DNA of 64,000 nt, taken from the NCBI GenBank assembly GCA_022013685.1, contig JAKLPV010000027.1, forward strand, positions 40,253 through 104,252. The letters run 5' to 3'. Position numbers and translations under genes: made by a program. The DNA is from Anaerolineae bacterium (GTDB lineage Bacteria; Chloroflexota; Anaerolineae; Anaerolineales; Villigracilaceae). Positions 8,683 to 17,756 of this stretch are shown in pieces. The stretch's first letter is position 1. Each line of letters begins with the position of its first letter. A model generated the notes under the pieces. It was not told the DNA's origin, ran no database searches, and worked only from the letters and a program-made list of their open reading frames with translations.

Positions 8683-9195
8683 ATGAGCACTCCCGCAGAA
8701 ATCTTTTGCCCGGTTTGTAAACTAAAAAACGAAGTATCTGCCAAGGTATGTGTCCATTGCCAGAGTCCGCTTGTAGAAGTAGAGCACCGCACAACCAAAC
8801 GCATGCCTGGGGTAACGCAACTATTCGACACGGATGAACTCGTTAAAAATGCCCAAATTCCCGAAGATGGGATCGTGATTTTGTCGCAGGAAAGCGGCCA
8901 GGAAATAGCCGTCAACCACGAGGAAAAATTTATTCTTGGCCGCACGGTGGAAGGTGTGGAAGAAACCATTATTGATCTGTCTGCCTTCGGCGCATACGGT
9001 TTGGGCGTTTCGCGCCTGCATGTATTGGTACAAAAAACGGCAACCGGCTACGAAATCAGTGATATGGACAGCACCAACGGCACCTGGCTAAACGACGAGG
9101 AACTGGTGCCTAATAAATTCTATTCCATCGCCAGCGGCTCACACATTCGCATGGGAAAAATGTACGTCATCGTCCTGTTTGGCAAGAACAAATAA
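8683..9195 (+). CDS. Zinc-ribbon FHA-domain protein
   Basis: A 170-residue cytoplasmic protein. Residues 8-30 hold two CxxC pairs (CPVC...CVHC), a zinc ribbon. Residues ~75-165 form a forkhead-associated domain with the core features FILGRT, SRLHV and DSTNGTWLN, which bind phosphothreonine peptides. It is the first gene of a three-gene unit that ends in a Ser/Thr kinase, so it is probably a reader of that kinase's marks or scaffolds it. Confidence 0.88.
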   Translation: MSTPAEIFCPVCKLKNEVSAKVCVHCQSPLVEVEHRTTKRMPGVTQLFDTDELVKNAQIPEDGIVILSQESGQEIAVNHEEKFILGRTVEGVEETIIDLSAFGAYGLGVSRLHVLVQKTATGYEISDMDSTNGTWLNDEELVPNKFYSIASGSHIRMGKMYVIVLFGKNK

Positions 9196-9212
9196 GGTTT
9201 GTTAAAACTTTC

Positions 9213-11045
9213 ATGAATGCTCAGTCTGATGTAGAGAAGAACCTGTCTCCTGCGAGCGGCAAGGGAAAACACCCGCCCCTGGTGCGGATTGTTGCCCTGT
9301 CTGTCTTGGGGTTGGTTGTTATCTGCCTGGTTTTGTGGATGCTGGTTTTCAAGGAATCAGGGCTTTTTGCCGGGCCACTGCCCAACCTGACCGCCACCGC
9401 GCTGGCCGCGAATGATCTTGCCTGCAAAAAACTGGTCGAACAGGCCATGAGCGAAACGGATAAATTTTGCAAAGACATTGGCACGAACCAACTATGCTAC
9501 GGTAATTTTTCGATTGATGCCGAGCTTGCAGACGGGGCAAGTGAAAAATTTTCACAGCGCGGCGACGTGATCGACGTTGACCTCCTGCGCCGCCTGTCTG
9601 CCGCGCCGCTTGACCTGGTGAAGCAGGCCTGGGGGATTGCTGTTTTTAAAGTGACGGCCAACCTGCCGCGCTCCCTGCCTGGCCAGACCATTACCTTGCT
9701 GGTCTTTGGCAACACCACTTTGAATAAAGACGAACCCGGCTTGCAAACTTTTTACTTCTTCAGCGATACGGGCCAGGTTGTTTGTGACGCTGTTCCCTTC
9801 GATGGTTTGCTGATCAGTATGCCCGATGGGGTTGGGGCGCGTTTCAATATCAACGGCTCCGAGCTTGTGTTGACGGGTACGGCCAGCATCACGGCCAACC
9901 TGGGCGGTGAAATGAACATCAGCCTGTACGACGGTTCGGCGCAAGTGACTGCCGACGGCGAAACGCAAGTTTTCGGACCGGGAGAACAGGTTTCGATCCC
10001 CCTTGGCGGCGAAACCGGCCTCGACCCCACCGGGCCGCCCTCCGAGCCGATTCCGCTCTCAGAGGAAGACCTGGCCCTGGCCTGCACCATGACTGGGGAA
10101 AATTGCGACCTGACCCCCATCCCGACACTTTCGATGACTGACCTGGCCGCGACAATCGAATCAGAACTGGGGAATGGGACCGCCGCCCCCGCTGAAACCT
10201 TGCCTGCCTCGACCACTGGTCCCGCCAATACCGCCATCGCGCTCGCCAGCCCGACATCCTTCCCAACTGCAACCCTGGCCCCGCCGCGCACCGCCACCCG
10301 CGCGCCTACTTTGACCCCAAGACCCAACCCGACCAACACCCGGACACCCTCTCGCACGCCAACCCGCATCGCAACCTTCACGCCAACGGTTACGCGTACA
10401 TTTACGCCAACGAGTATAGCCACTTTCACCCCCACGAATACCGGCACTTTTACACCAACCAACACAGGCACGTTTACCCCGACCTTCACTGCTACCTTCA
10501 CGCCAGTCGATACAGCCACTTTCACTCCGACCTTCACCACTACCTTCACGCCAACCAACACGGACACGTTTACCCCGACCTTCACGCCAACTTTCACGCT
10601 GACAAACACACCAACTCATACACAAACCCTTACACGGACGAATACACCAGCAAACACACCGGCGATAAACTGTTCACTAATCACTCTGGGAAATTTATCT
10701 TTTTCAGGCAATCTTTTAACAATGGTCATAAATAACGGTAGCACAAGCGACATTCGCTTAACATTTTTGAGTGCAGACTGGCAAGATGTGCCCATCGAAA
10801 CGCAGGGGATAAAAGCTATCAAACTAGTCAATCAGGATATTTGGGAACCAACCGTCTTAGAACCTGGAACAGAACCCATAAGCCAACACAGTTTCACAGG
10901 GGCTGGTGGACAGCGACAGGTTGGGAATGGAGCATCAGAAACGTTGCAATTAACCTTTGAAGCAAACCTGGCACCGGGTAGATACAGTTTGCAGGTTACG
11001 TTCGATGTTGGGTGCCAAACGAGCCAAAGCGGCACACGTCCCTAG
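9213..11045 (+). CDS. Membrane-anchored FecR-like protein with TFTPT repeats
   Basis: A 610-residue protein with a cytoplasmic N-terminus of ~27 residues, one membrane helix (~residues 28-50) and a large outer part. Residues ~95-270 resemble the FecR domain (LYDGSAQVTADGETQVFGPGE is the typical late strand pair). Residues ~330-485 are a Thr/Pro-rich linker built from ~8-residue TFTPTxTx units. The last ~120 residues form a separate beta-sandwich-like domain with two Cys. Such proteins are common in Chloroflexota as envelope sensors or adhesins. Lying between an FHA gene and a kinase gene, with an 18-base gap before it and 14 after, it may be a partner or substrate of the kinase (inference). 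Confidence 0.75.
   Translation: MNAQSDVEKNLSPASGKGKHPPLVRIVALSVLGLVVICLVLWMLVFKESGLFAGPLPNLTATALAANDLACKKLVEQAMSETDKFCKDIGTNQLCYGNFSIDAELADGASEKFSQRGDVIDVDLLRRLSAAPLDLVKQAWGIAVFKVTANLPRSLPGQTITLLVFGNTTLNKDEPGLQTFYFFSDTGQVVCDAVPFDGLLISMPDGVGARFNINGSELVLTGTASITANLGGEMNISLYDGSAQVTADGETQVFGPGEQVSIPLGGETGLDPTGPPSEPIPLSEEDLALACTMTGENCDLTPIPTLSMTDLAATIESELGNGTAAPAETLPASTTGPANTAIALASPTSFPTATLAPPRTATRAPTLTPRPNPTNTRTPSRTPTRIATFTPTVTRTFTPTSIATFTPTNTGTFTPTNTGTFTPTFTATFTPVDTATFTPTFTTTFTPTNTDTFTPTFTPTFTLTNTPTHTQTLTRTNTPANTPAINCSLITLGNLSFSGNLLTMVINNGSTSDIRLTFLSADWQDVPIETQGIKAIKLVNQDIWEPTVLEPGTEPISQHSFTGAGGQRQVGNGASETLQLTFEANLAPGRYSLQVTFDVGCQTSQSGTRP
10370..10650 (+). repeat. Degenerate 24-bp coding repeat (TFTPTNTx)
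   Basis: About ten tandem copies of an eight-codon unit encode TFTPT followed by three variable residues, e.g. N-T-G, V-D-T-A-like or F-T-A. Codons vary among copies, so the repeat is old and kept at protein level. It forms an extended stalk. Confidence 0.85.
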
Positions 11046-11059
11046 CCCACACCAACCCA

Positions 11060-13327
11060 ATGCCAGAGCTCCCCTTTAACCGCATCAACGAAATCCGCTC
11101 CGGGCAGGAGTTCAAACGCTACCACCTGCTCGAACAAGTCGGCGAAGGCGGTCAGGGCTGTGTCTGGTCGGCGCTCGACCGTGAGCACAACCAGATCGTG
11201 GCAATCAAGTTCTCAGAAACCCCCGAATCCACAGACAAAAGATCCCCGGAAGATATCCATCTCGAACGGCAAATCGGCAAGTTGATGCGCCTGCGTCATC
11301 CGTACATCCTGCCGATGGTCGATTACGGCACATCCAACGTGCTGCGTTACATTGTTTCGCCATACATCCCCGGCGGCGCGCTGGACGATTTGATCGCATC
11401 CGGGCCGCTCCCGGTGCACAAGGCAATCGCCTGCGCCGCCAAAATTGCCGCCGCGCTCGACTACTTGCATGGGAAAGAGATCGTTCACCGCGACCTGAAA
11501 CCATCCAATATCCTGCTCGATTTGTGCCAGAACATCTACCTGTCCGATTTTGGTCTGGCGCGCGTAATTTCAAATAGCACCCAGGTCATGCACACCGGGC
11601 GCGGCACACCCTTCTATGCCCCGCCCGAACAGCACACCATGTCTGAAGCCCTGCCCCAATCAGATGTTTACAGCTTCGGGATTTTGCTCTATGAACTGCT
11701 GACCGGTCAGCTTCCCTGGCAGGGCGAAAAAGTGCTCGGCATTCAACAACTCCAGACCAAGGAAGAAATACCAGACCCGCGCACAATCGCCCCTGATTTG
11801 CCGGCGGGCCTGGTCGATGTATTCCGCCATGTCACTGCGGCTTTGCCCGAAGCGCGCCCTGCCACTGCCGGGCAAGCAATGCAAGCTTTCTATAAAGTTT
11901 TCCGGGCGCAGTCTGTCGAAACCGCCTCGCCGGAGGACTGGCATGAAGATACGATCAAGAACCTGAATGCCCTCGAAATATATCAAAAGAGCATCCAGGG
12001 ATGGAAAGCGCCGGGCAACACTGTCCCGCTTAGCCTGACTTCTTTTGCCATCATCGATTTAAGTCAACAGGCAGAACAGGCCTTGGAAGACAGCCCCCAG
12101 TTTATGCTCAATTCTGCCATCAGTTATGGCTACATGTGGGAAGAATGGTGGCAGCGCACCGCATCCATGCAAGACAGGCTGGCTGTGGCCGAGGGCTTGT
12201 TGCAAAATGATGAAGAAGATGTGCGCAGGCGAACTGCCCACCTGCTTGTCCAGGATCAGGAAATTCGTTTACAAAAATTTTCAAGCCAGGCTCCTTTGAT
12301 CAAGTCGATCCTGAAAGGGATCGGCATGACTCAGGATGTCGAAATACGCCATAGCCTGCTGATGTTCTTGCGCGAAACCCTGCCCATATCAAAAAAATGG
12401 CAGCCAACCGCGTTCAGTGAGCAGGAAGATGCCCTGGTCGCCTACCAGGCTCTGGAAGACTCGCCCACCGGCGATGAAGCCGCTCAATTGATCGGTCACC
12501 TGCGCGCAGAACAAGCCCTGCAAACCGTTTTCAAGGCTGCCGCGCCCAACCGTCGCCTGCCAGCTCTGCTTGCCGCCTTGCAAAGCGCCGGAAACTTGCC
12601 CGCTTCAATTCCAACCTATCCGCGTTTCGAAACGCTTGCCGAATGGATTCTTACACAGGTCTTTACCCACCCCGACCGATTGGCCTTGCTGGCCCTTTCG
12701 AGCCTGATCGGAGCCAGCCTGGGGTTTGGCGTCTTTACCTACACCGTTTACCGGTTAAACATTTTTCTCGATACAGCCCGCTTCCTGACCGCCGTCCAGC
12801 ACGGCCTGTTCATCGGCACAGGTTTTGTCCTGACCGTTCCACTGGTTCGGGTTATCACTGAACGGTTTCCACAAATCCCGGCCTGGCAAAGAGTGCTCAG
12901 CGCCGGCCTTCTGGGCAGCCTGCCCATAACCAGCGTTATCCTGCTCTATCACACCCTCTTGCTCGAACGCTACGAAGTTTTGCAACCCGGCAACCTGGGC
13001 AAATTGGTCCCGCTGCTGGCAGGCTGCGCCATCATCGCGTTTGGTTTTTCGCTTGCCAGCCTGGCGCGCGCGCGCTTTGTCAAGATATTAATATCCGCAG
13101 CAGCCATTATCCTTACCCTTTTTGGCTCATGGTGGGCGCACACCAACCTGGGTTTGCGTCCCTTCCCGGTGCTCTATTATGAATACACCTGGCCCGCAGG
13201 CCAGGTGTTCATACTGATCATCGTTATTGCCGCCTTGACGGCCATTGGGGCCTACCTGCCCAACATTAGCCCGTCTTCCAGGCCACCCGCAGGGCTACCC
13301 AATCCCCCATCGTCTTCGTCTCGATAA
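11060..13327 (+). CDS. Ser/Thr protein kinase with HEAT-like middle and C-terminal membrane domain
   Basis: A 755-residue PknB-type kinase. Residues ~15-275 contain the glycine loop GEGGQGCVW, VAIKF (ATP Lys), HRDLKPSNILL (catalytic loop), DFGLA and the APPEQ region, so it should be active. Residues ~320-510 are helical and may be a HEAT-like or scaffold region. Residues ~545-745 hold about five or six membrane helices, then a Pro/Ser tail. A GTG at 11012 inside the upstream gene is in frame; the ATG at 11060 is preferred. The 3' end overlaps the convergent prmA reading frame by 62 bases. Confidence 0.9.
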   Translation: MPELPFNRINEIRSGQEFKRYHLLEQVGEGGQGCVWSALDREHNQIVAIKFSETPESTDKRSPEDIHLERQIGKLMRLRHPYILPMVDYGTSNVLRYIVSPYIPGGALDDLIASGPLPVHKAIACAAKIAAALDYLHGKEIVHRDLKPSNILLDLCQNIYLSDFGLARVISNSTQVMHTGRGTPFYAPPEQHTMSEALPQSDVYSFGILLYELLTGQLPWQGEKVLGIQQLQTKEEIPDPRTIAPDLPAGLVDVFRHVTAALPEARPATAGQAMQAFYKVFRAQSVETASPEDWHEDTIKNLNALEIYQKSIQGWKAPGNTVPLSLTSFAIIDLSQQAEQALEDSPQFMLNSAISYGYMWEEWWQRTASMQDRLAVAEGLLQNDEEDVRRRTAHLLVQDQEIRLQKFSSQAPLIKSILKGIGMTQDVEIRHSLLMFLRETLPISKKWQPTAFSEQEDALVAYQALEDSPTGDEAAQLIGHLRAEQALQTVFKAAAPNRRLPALLAALQSAGNLPASIPTYPRFETLAEWILTQVFTHPDRLALLALSSLIGASLGFGVFTYTVYRLNIFLDTARFLTAVQHGLFIGTGFVLTVPLVRVITERFPQIPAWQRVLSAGLLGSLPITSVILLYHTLLLERYEVLQPGNLGKLVPLLAGCAIIAFGFSLASLARARFVKILISAAAIILTLFGSWWAHTNLGLRPFPVLYYEYTWPAGQVFILIIVIAALTAIGAYLPNISPSSRPPAGLPNPPSSSSR

Positions 13328-14188
13328 GGGTCATACCGTGCTTCTCCGCCGCCGCGGCCACATCTGCCGCCAGGTGGTTAAGAATGCCCGAAAGAATCAG
13401 CGTCCCGCCCGGCGTAACCAGGTCGGCCAGCCCGGCATCGAACAGGCGAATGAGTACCGGCCCCAGGATATTCGCCAGCACGAGCGGCGCGGATTTGTCT
13501 CCGAACTTTCCCGCGCGAATTTCATCCACCGACCCCAGCCCCAACCGAAACGCCTCGCTGTTTACGCCGTTATTTTCGGCGTTTTCGCGGCTGTTGCGAA
13601 TTGAAGCCTCATCGATATCCACTCCCAGGGCGGTCTGTGCGCCCAGTTTCAGCGCCGCGATCGACAAATCCCCGAGCCGCAGCCTACATCGATCACCAGC
13701 GGACAATTTTCCGGCAGGCATTCCTCGACGAATTCCAGACATAATTGGGTCGTCGGGTGGGTTCCGGTGCCAAAAGCCATGCCAGGGTCAATTTTAATGG
13801 AGACACGTTCAGGGTCGGGCGATTCCATCCAGGCCGGCACGATCACCTGTCGGCGGCCGATCAAGATCGGTTGGTAACGCACTTTCCAGGCCTCCATCCA
13901 GTTTTGGTCGGCAACCGGCGTAAAAACGGGAACGGGCAAGGGCTGGATCATACCCAGGTAATAAAGCGACTCTTCCAGCTTTTGGCGCGTATCGTCCAGG
14001 CTTTCATCTGCCACGAGATAGGCGCGGACAGTAATATCGCCCACCGGCGTGCCCTCATCCTCATCGTCCATAAATTTGACCGCCTGTTCGGTCACAACGC
14101 CATTCGGCGCAAAGCGCGCCAACACATCAGCCACGGCTTCAGCCAATTCACCGTTGACAGTTAAAGATACTTCAAGCCAGTTTGACAT
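13266..14188 (-). pseudogene. prmA: Ribosomal protein L11 methyltransferase, frameshifted
   Basis: The two halves of PrmA lie in different frames. The N-terminal half (from the ATG at 14188) carries the L11-recognition domain, the MAFGTGTHPTT motif and SAM motif I (VIDVGCGSGI). The remaining methyltransferase core (LSIAALKLGAQ, GVDID, LVLANILGPV) is in the next frame. The break is at an AAA run at 13666-13668 (TTT on the coding strand); adding one T would restore G-I-L-S-I-A-A and a full ~308-residue protein. PrmA trimethylates L11 and is dispensable in E. coli, so a real mutation is tolerable, but a homopolymer sequencing error is at least as likely. The gene overlaps the kinase tail convergently. 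Confidence 0.85.
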
Positions 14189-14224
14189 AACTCAACCTTA
14201 TTGATAGGATACAAACAGAGTGAT

Positions 14225-14255
14225 TTTACCAGCCATCGCCTAAAGCGGTTATAAT
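14225..14255 (+). promoter_or_regulatory. Probable pfkA promoter
   Basis: A perfect TATAAT at 14250-14255, 39 bases before the pfkA ATG, with a weaker TTTACC at 14225 (19-base spacing). The short gap also holds the divergent start of prmA. Confidence 0.55.
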
Positions 14256-14294
14256 GCTGCGTGAAATTTTGAACTTATCTATGGAGATTGTCTC

Positions 14295-15416
14295 ATGACA
14301 CAAGAAGTACGCCCTATTAGACGTGTTGCGATTAGCACCGGCGGCGGCGACACCCCCGGCCTGAATGCTGTTATCCGCGCTGCTGTTCTCGCTGGCCTGA
14401 AACGCGGCTGGGAAATGTACGGTATTCGCGATGGTTTTCACGGCATGTTGACCCCCGAACAATACCCCGAAGGCGGCATTATCCGCCTGACCCGCGATCG
14501 TGTGCGCGGCATCACCCATCTGGGCGGCACAATTATCGGCACCAGCAATCGCAACAACCCGATGCGCTATCCGATCACCATGCCGGATGGCTCAAAAGAA
14601 GAAGTGGATCGCACCGATGAAATCGTGCGCGCGTTTGCCTTGCATGGCATCGACGCGTTGATCACGGTCGGCGGCGACGGTTCGCTCGAAATTGGTAATG
14701 TGCTGGCCAAGAAGGGCTTGCGCGTGATTGCCGTCCCGAAAACGATAGATAACGACCTCGATAAAACAGATGTCACCTTTGGCTTCGACAGCGCTGTTGC
14801 TTTCGCGGTTGAAGGCATCGACCGTTTGCACTCGACCGCCGCCTCGCATGGCCGGGTCATGGTCGTCGAAGTGATGGGTCGCTACGCCGGTTGGATTGCG
14901 GTTGAATCGGGCATTGCCGGTTCGGCAGACATCATCCTCATCCCTGAAATCCCATACGACTTGAGCAAGGTCTCGCAAAAGATCTATGAGCGCGAACAAG
15001 GCGGGCGATTCTTCACGATTGTCGTTGTGGCTGAAGGCGCAAAACCGATTGGCGGCAGATCCTCCGTTGTTCACAAAGAAGCCGGGCGGGCCGAGCGCCT
15101 GGGCGGTATCGGCGAGAAGGTTGCCGCTGAAATTCAGGAAATTACCGGCAAAGAAACCCGTGTGGTTGTTCTCGGCCATCTGTTGCGCGGTGGAACACCG
15201 ACCGCCTTCGACCGCGTGATCGCCCTGCGCTTTGGCGCCGCAGCCGTGCGCGCATTGGAACAGGGTCTTTCGAACGTCATGGTCGCCCTGGATGGCCAGC
15301 AAATGAAATTCGTGCCGATCGATGAGGCTCACGGCCAGATGAAGTCTGTGCCGATTGATAGCGACATCATCCAGACCGCCAAAGACCTGGGGATCAGTTT
15401 CTGCGAACCCGATTAA
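14295..15416 (+). CDS. pfkA: 6-phosphofructokinase
   Basis: A 373-residue PFK that phosphorylates fructose 6-phosphate in glycolysis. The N-terminus has GGGDTPGLNA (nucleotide loop), GGDGS near residue 126, PKTIDND near 147 (catalytic Asp), and MGRYAGW near 195. The Gly after GGD is typical of ATP-using enzymes, while Lys in PKTIDND (Gly in classic ATP-PFKs) is typical of PPi-type enzymes, so the phosphoryl donor is not certain. TGGAGA seven bases before ATG is the SD. The gene stands alone, flanked by its own promoter and a terminator. Confidence 0.93.
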   Translation: MTQEVRPIRRVAISTGGGDTPGLNAVIRAAVLAGLKRGWEMYGIRDGFHGMLTPEQYPEGGIIRLTRDRVRGITHLGGTIIGTSNRNNPMRYPITMPDGSKEEVDRTDEIVRAFALHGIDALITVGGDGSLEIGNVLAKKGLRVIAVPKTIDNDLDKTDVTFGFDSAVAFAVEGIDRLHSTAASHGRVMVVEVMGRYAGWIAVESGIAGSADIILIPEIPYDLSKVSQKIYEREQGGRFFTIVVVAEGAKPIGGRSSVVHKEAGRAERLGGIGEKVAAEIQEITGKETRVVVLGHLLRGGTPTAFDRVIALRFGAAAVRALEQGLSNVMVALDGQQMKFVPIDEAHGQMKSVPIDSDIIQTAKDLGISFCEPD

Positions 15417-15437
15417 TCAAGTTACAAAAAACATGTA

Positions 15438-15476
15438 AAAAGCGGAACCGCTACTTGCAGCGGTTCCGCTTTTTTG
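15438..15476. terminator. Bidirectional terminator between pfkA and rnhB
   Basis: AAGCGGAACCGCT pairs perfectly with AGCGGTTCCGCTT over a 6-base loop, with a T run on the + side and A-rich sequence on the other side. It serves pfkA and the convergent rnhB operon. Confidence 0.9.
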
Positions 15477-15497
15477 TTCTCCCGGGACACCCGGTTT

Positions 15498-16112
15498 TTA
15501 ATGCCCAATGAGCCAGCTCTTGCGGTGAATGTCACATGTTCCAAGCTGTCGCAGCGCCTCGGCATGGATCGCCGTTCCGTAGCCTTTGTGACGCGCCAGA
15601 CTGTAGCCCGGATACTGTTCATCGAGCCTGACCATCATCTGGTCGCGGGTTGTCTTGGCCAGCACCGAAGCCGCCGCGATGCTGAGAGATTGACTCTCGC
15701 CCCTGGGCATCATCTGGTGCGGGTTTTTTAGCCCCGGCCAGTGGATGTAATCCATCAGCAGGTACTCGGGCAGGATATTTGCCTGTTGAATGGCGCGGCT
15801 GAAGGCCAGGCGTGTAGCCGGCAGGATGCCAATTTCATCTATTTCAGCGGATGAAGCCGTCCCGACCGACCAGGCCAGGGCAACAGATTTAATGGTCGGC
15901 GCGGCGCGCGAACGTTGCAGGGCGGTCATTTTCTTCGAGTCGCGCACACCGGCCAGGGTGAGTCTGATCCCGGGGTCGGCTGGCAGGATGACCAGGCCCG
16001 CTAGTACCGGCCCCGCCCAGGCTCCGCGACCGGCCTCGTCCATTCCCCCGATAAATTTGTATCCTTGCGCCCACAGGGCTTGTTCAAGGTGCAGGCTGGG
16101 TGTTTCAGGCAT
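15498..16112 (-). CDS. rnhB: Ribonuclease HII
   Basis: A 204-residue enzyme that cuts RNA embedded in DNA duplexes. GGMDEAGRGAWAGP near residue 20 contains the first catalytic Asp-Glu pair and the GRG motif; DSKKM follows, LLMDYI gives the third acidic residue, and the SIAAASVLAKTTRD and HKGYGT motifs are typical of RNase HII. The start was set at the ATG beginning M-P-E-T-P-S-L; the upstream open frame is a shadow of the glycosyltransferase, whose stop it overlaps by 8 bases. It is the last gene of a minus-strand operon. Confidence 0.93.
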   Translation of the reverse strand: MPETPSLHLEQALWAQGYKFIGGMDEAGRGAWAGPVLAGLVILPADPGIRLTLAGVRDSKKMTALQRSRAAPTIKSVALAWSVGTASSAEIDEIGILPATRLAFSRAIQQANILPEYLLMDYIHWPGLKNPHQMMPRGESQSLSIAAASVLAKTTRDQMMVRLDEQYPGYSLARHKGYGTAIHAEALRQLGTCDIHRKSWLIGH

Positions 16113-16824
16113 ATTTGCCGAGCCGCCCATTGCGGCGGATGAGGAGCAGGTCGCGGAACATACGCCAGGAGTCGCACAAGACGCTGACCTTGCTCTCCGG
16201 GTTGAAGTACCAGGGAATGGGGATTTCAAGGATCGGCAGTTTGCGCAGCCTGGCGATGTAGAGCAGTTCGACATCGAAAGACCAACCCATCAGCGTTTGT
16301 TTGCTGAATAGTTCTTGGGCCACTTCTGCGCGGAACATTTTGAAGCCGCATTGGGTATCTTGAAGATCGGGCAGTACCAGCATGCGAATCAGGCCGTTAA
16401 AAACGCGCCCGGTGATATGGCGATAGGCCGGTTCATCGTACCGGATTGCGCCCGGGGCCTCGCGCGAGGCGATGGCAATGGGAACATCGATGGCTGGCGG
16501 CAGAAAACGGTTGACTTCTGCGATGGGCATCGAAAGGTCGGCATCGGCAAAGAAGCGGTATTCGCCGCCTGCCGCCAACATGCCTGTATGCACGGCGCGG
16601 CCCTTGCCTGGCAGATCCTCGTGAATGCTCCGGATGATGGGGTGCCGGGCGGCGAAATCGCGCGCAATTTTGAGGGTGTTATCGCGGCTGGCGTTTTCGA
16701 CAACCACTACTTCAGCGCTGTAGGGCTGGGTCTCGAGAAATTGAACCACCTGCGCCAAAGTTTCGGGCAGGCGGGTTTCTTCATTGTGGGCCGGGATGAT
16801 AATGCTCAGAAAAGGGTTAGACAT
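16105..16824 (-). CDS. Family 2 glycosyltransferase, polyprenyl-P-sugar synthase type
   Basis: A 239-residue GT-A enzyme. SIIIPAHNEE at the N-terminus and FADADLSMP near residue 95 (the DxD metal/nucleotide site) are clear; DTQCGFKMFR near 175 and GWSFDVELL near 195 match the dolichyl/polyprenyl-phosphate glucose or mannose synthase group. No C-terminal membrane helices are present. It probably moves a sugar from NDP-sugar to a lipid carrier at the cytoplasmic membrane face. It overlaps both neighbours by 8 bases. Confidence 0.88.
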   Translation of the reverse strand: MSNPFLSIIIPAHNEETRLPETLAQVVQFLETQPYSAEVVVVENASRDNTLKIARDFAARHPIIRSIHEDLPGKGRAVHTGMLAAGGEYRFFADADLSMPIAEVNRFLPPAIDVPIAIASREAPGAIRYDEPAYRHITGRVFNGLIRMLVLPDLQDTQCGFKMFRAEVAQELFSKQTLMGWSFDVELLYIARLRKLPILEIPIPWYFNPESKVSVLCDSWRMFRDLLLIRRNGRLGKYA

Positions 16825-17731
16825 TCAATTGTGCGGTGACGTAGGCGAAAAAGAAGACGACGATGCAAAGCCAGGCCAGCAGGATACCCAACAGGATACC
16901 CAATTGCGGCAAGGTCAGGCCCATAATGCGTTGTTTTTTCTTGCGAGTTGGTTTGACCTTGGAAGGCTGCTCGGTTCCGAGCGCATTTTCTGATTCATCA
17001 TCCTCGAAGGTAAATTCTCCCAGAGACCCATCGCCTTGTGATGTTTCCTGTTCTTCCTGGAAGAAACCTTGATTATCTTCAGGCTCAGCCTGGAGTTGGG
17101 CTTCTTCTTCGCTGGCAGGTGCTTTTGCCTGTTTGATGGGTTTACCGGTCAGGGCGACCTGGGCGATCGCTGCGCACATTTCAGGGCTAAGACTTGCTTT
17201 TGCCTGGGCCAGCGAGGCGGCGAATCGATCAAGCGCGTCACTCATTACAATGCGCACGACGGGGCGGACAGATTCGATGTGCGTGCCAGGGTTTGCCGAG
17301 AAAAGGACTGATTCGACGTGTATCATGCCTTTTAGCCCGGCCCGGTCGAGGAAGACTTGCAGAACTTGTCCCATGCGGGCGGTACGGGCGACATGGTTGA
17401 CTTTTGAGGCGACAAATTGGTCGCCAGTGATTTTCCCCCACTCGTCCTCTTTGGCCCGGAAAACGCCTTGTTCGGTGATGACGTTGACCAGCAGGACGAC
17501 CGGTGGGCCGATCAGGATCATCGGCAGTTCGACATCGGTGCCGCCCAGGGTGATGTTGCGCATCAGGATGAAGCTGCGTCCGAGGTGTTTTTCAAGCACG
17601 GGGATGATTTTCTCCTGGGCCAGTACGCGGTCGTACCAACTCAGGCCATATTTGAGCGTGCCCTGTATGCGATTGGCGAAACTGATTGAGCCATCTTCGT
17701 TGCGGAATGGTGTCTTATCGATAATTTTCAT
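16817..17731 (-). CDS. NERD-like domain protein with C-terminal membrane helix
   Basis: A 304-residue protein. Residues ~20-105 follow the NERD (nuclease-related) pattern: EKIIPVLEKHLG, then FILMRNITLGG, then ILIGPPVVLLVNV, GVFRAKEDEW. The usual acidic/Lys catalytic residues after the second strand (ExK-like) read L-V-N-V-I here, so nuclease activity is doubtful. An acidic, Gln/Glu-rich linker (~205-265) leads to a basic stretch and a single membrane helix at the C-terminus. The start at 17731 is backed by GGAGG six bases upstream; a longer open frame overlaps the next gene and is not used. Confidence 0.65.
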   Translation of the reverse strand: MKIIDKTPFRNEDGSISFANRIQGTLKYGLSWYDRVLAQEKIIPVLEKHLGRSFILMRNITLGGTDVELPMILIGPPVVLLVNVITEQGVFRAKEDEWGKITGDQFVASKVNHVARTARMGQVLQVFLDRAGLKGMIHVESVLFSANPGTHIESVRPVVRIVMSDALDRFAASLAQAKASLSPEMCAAIAQVALTGKPIKQAKAPASEEEAQLQAEPEDNQGFFQEEQETSQGDGSLGEFTFEDDESENALGTEQPSKVKPTRKKKQRIMGLTLPQLGILLGILLAWLCIVVFFFAYVTAQLNV

Positions 17732-17756
17732 GCCAGCCTCCATGCCATTCTTGCGG

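Noticed and set aside
10370..10650. Regular repeats as a CRISPR array
   Set aside because: The ~24-bp units code for TFTPT motifs in an open frame, vary in sequence and have no spacers.
11012..11059. GTG start for the kinase inside the repeat-protein gene
   Set aside because: The ATG at 11060 lies after the upstream stop and the extra residues do not look like kinase sequence.
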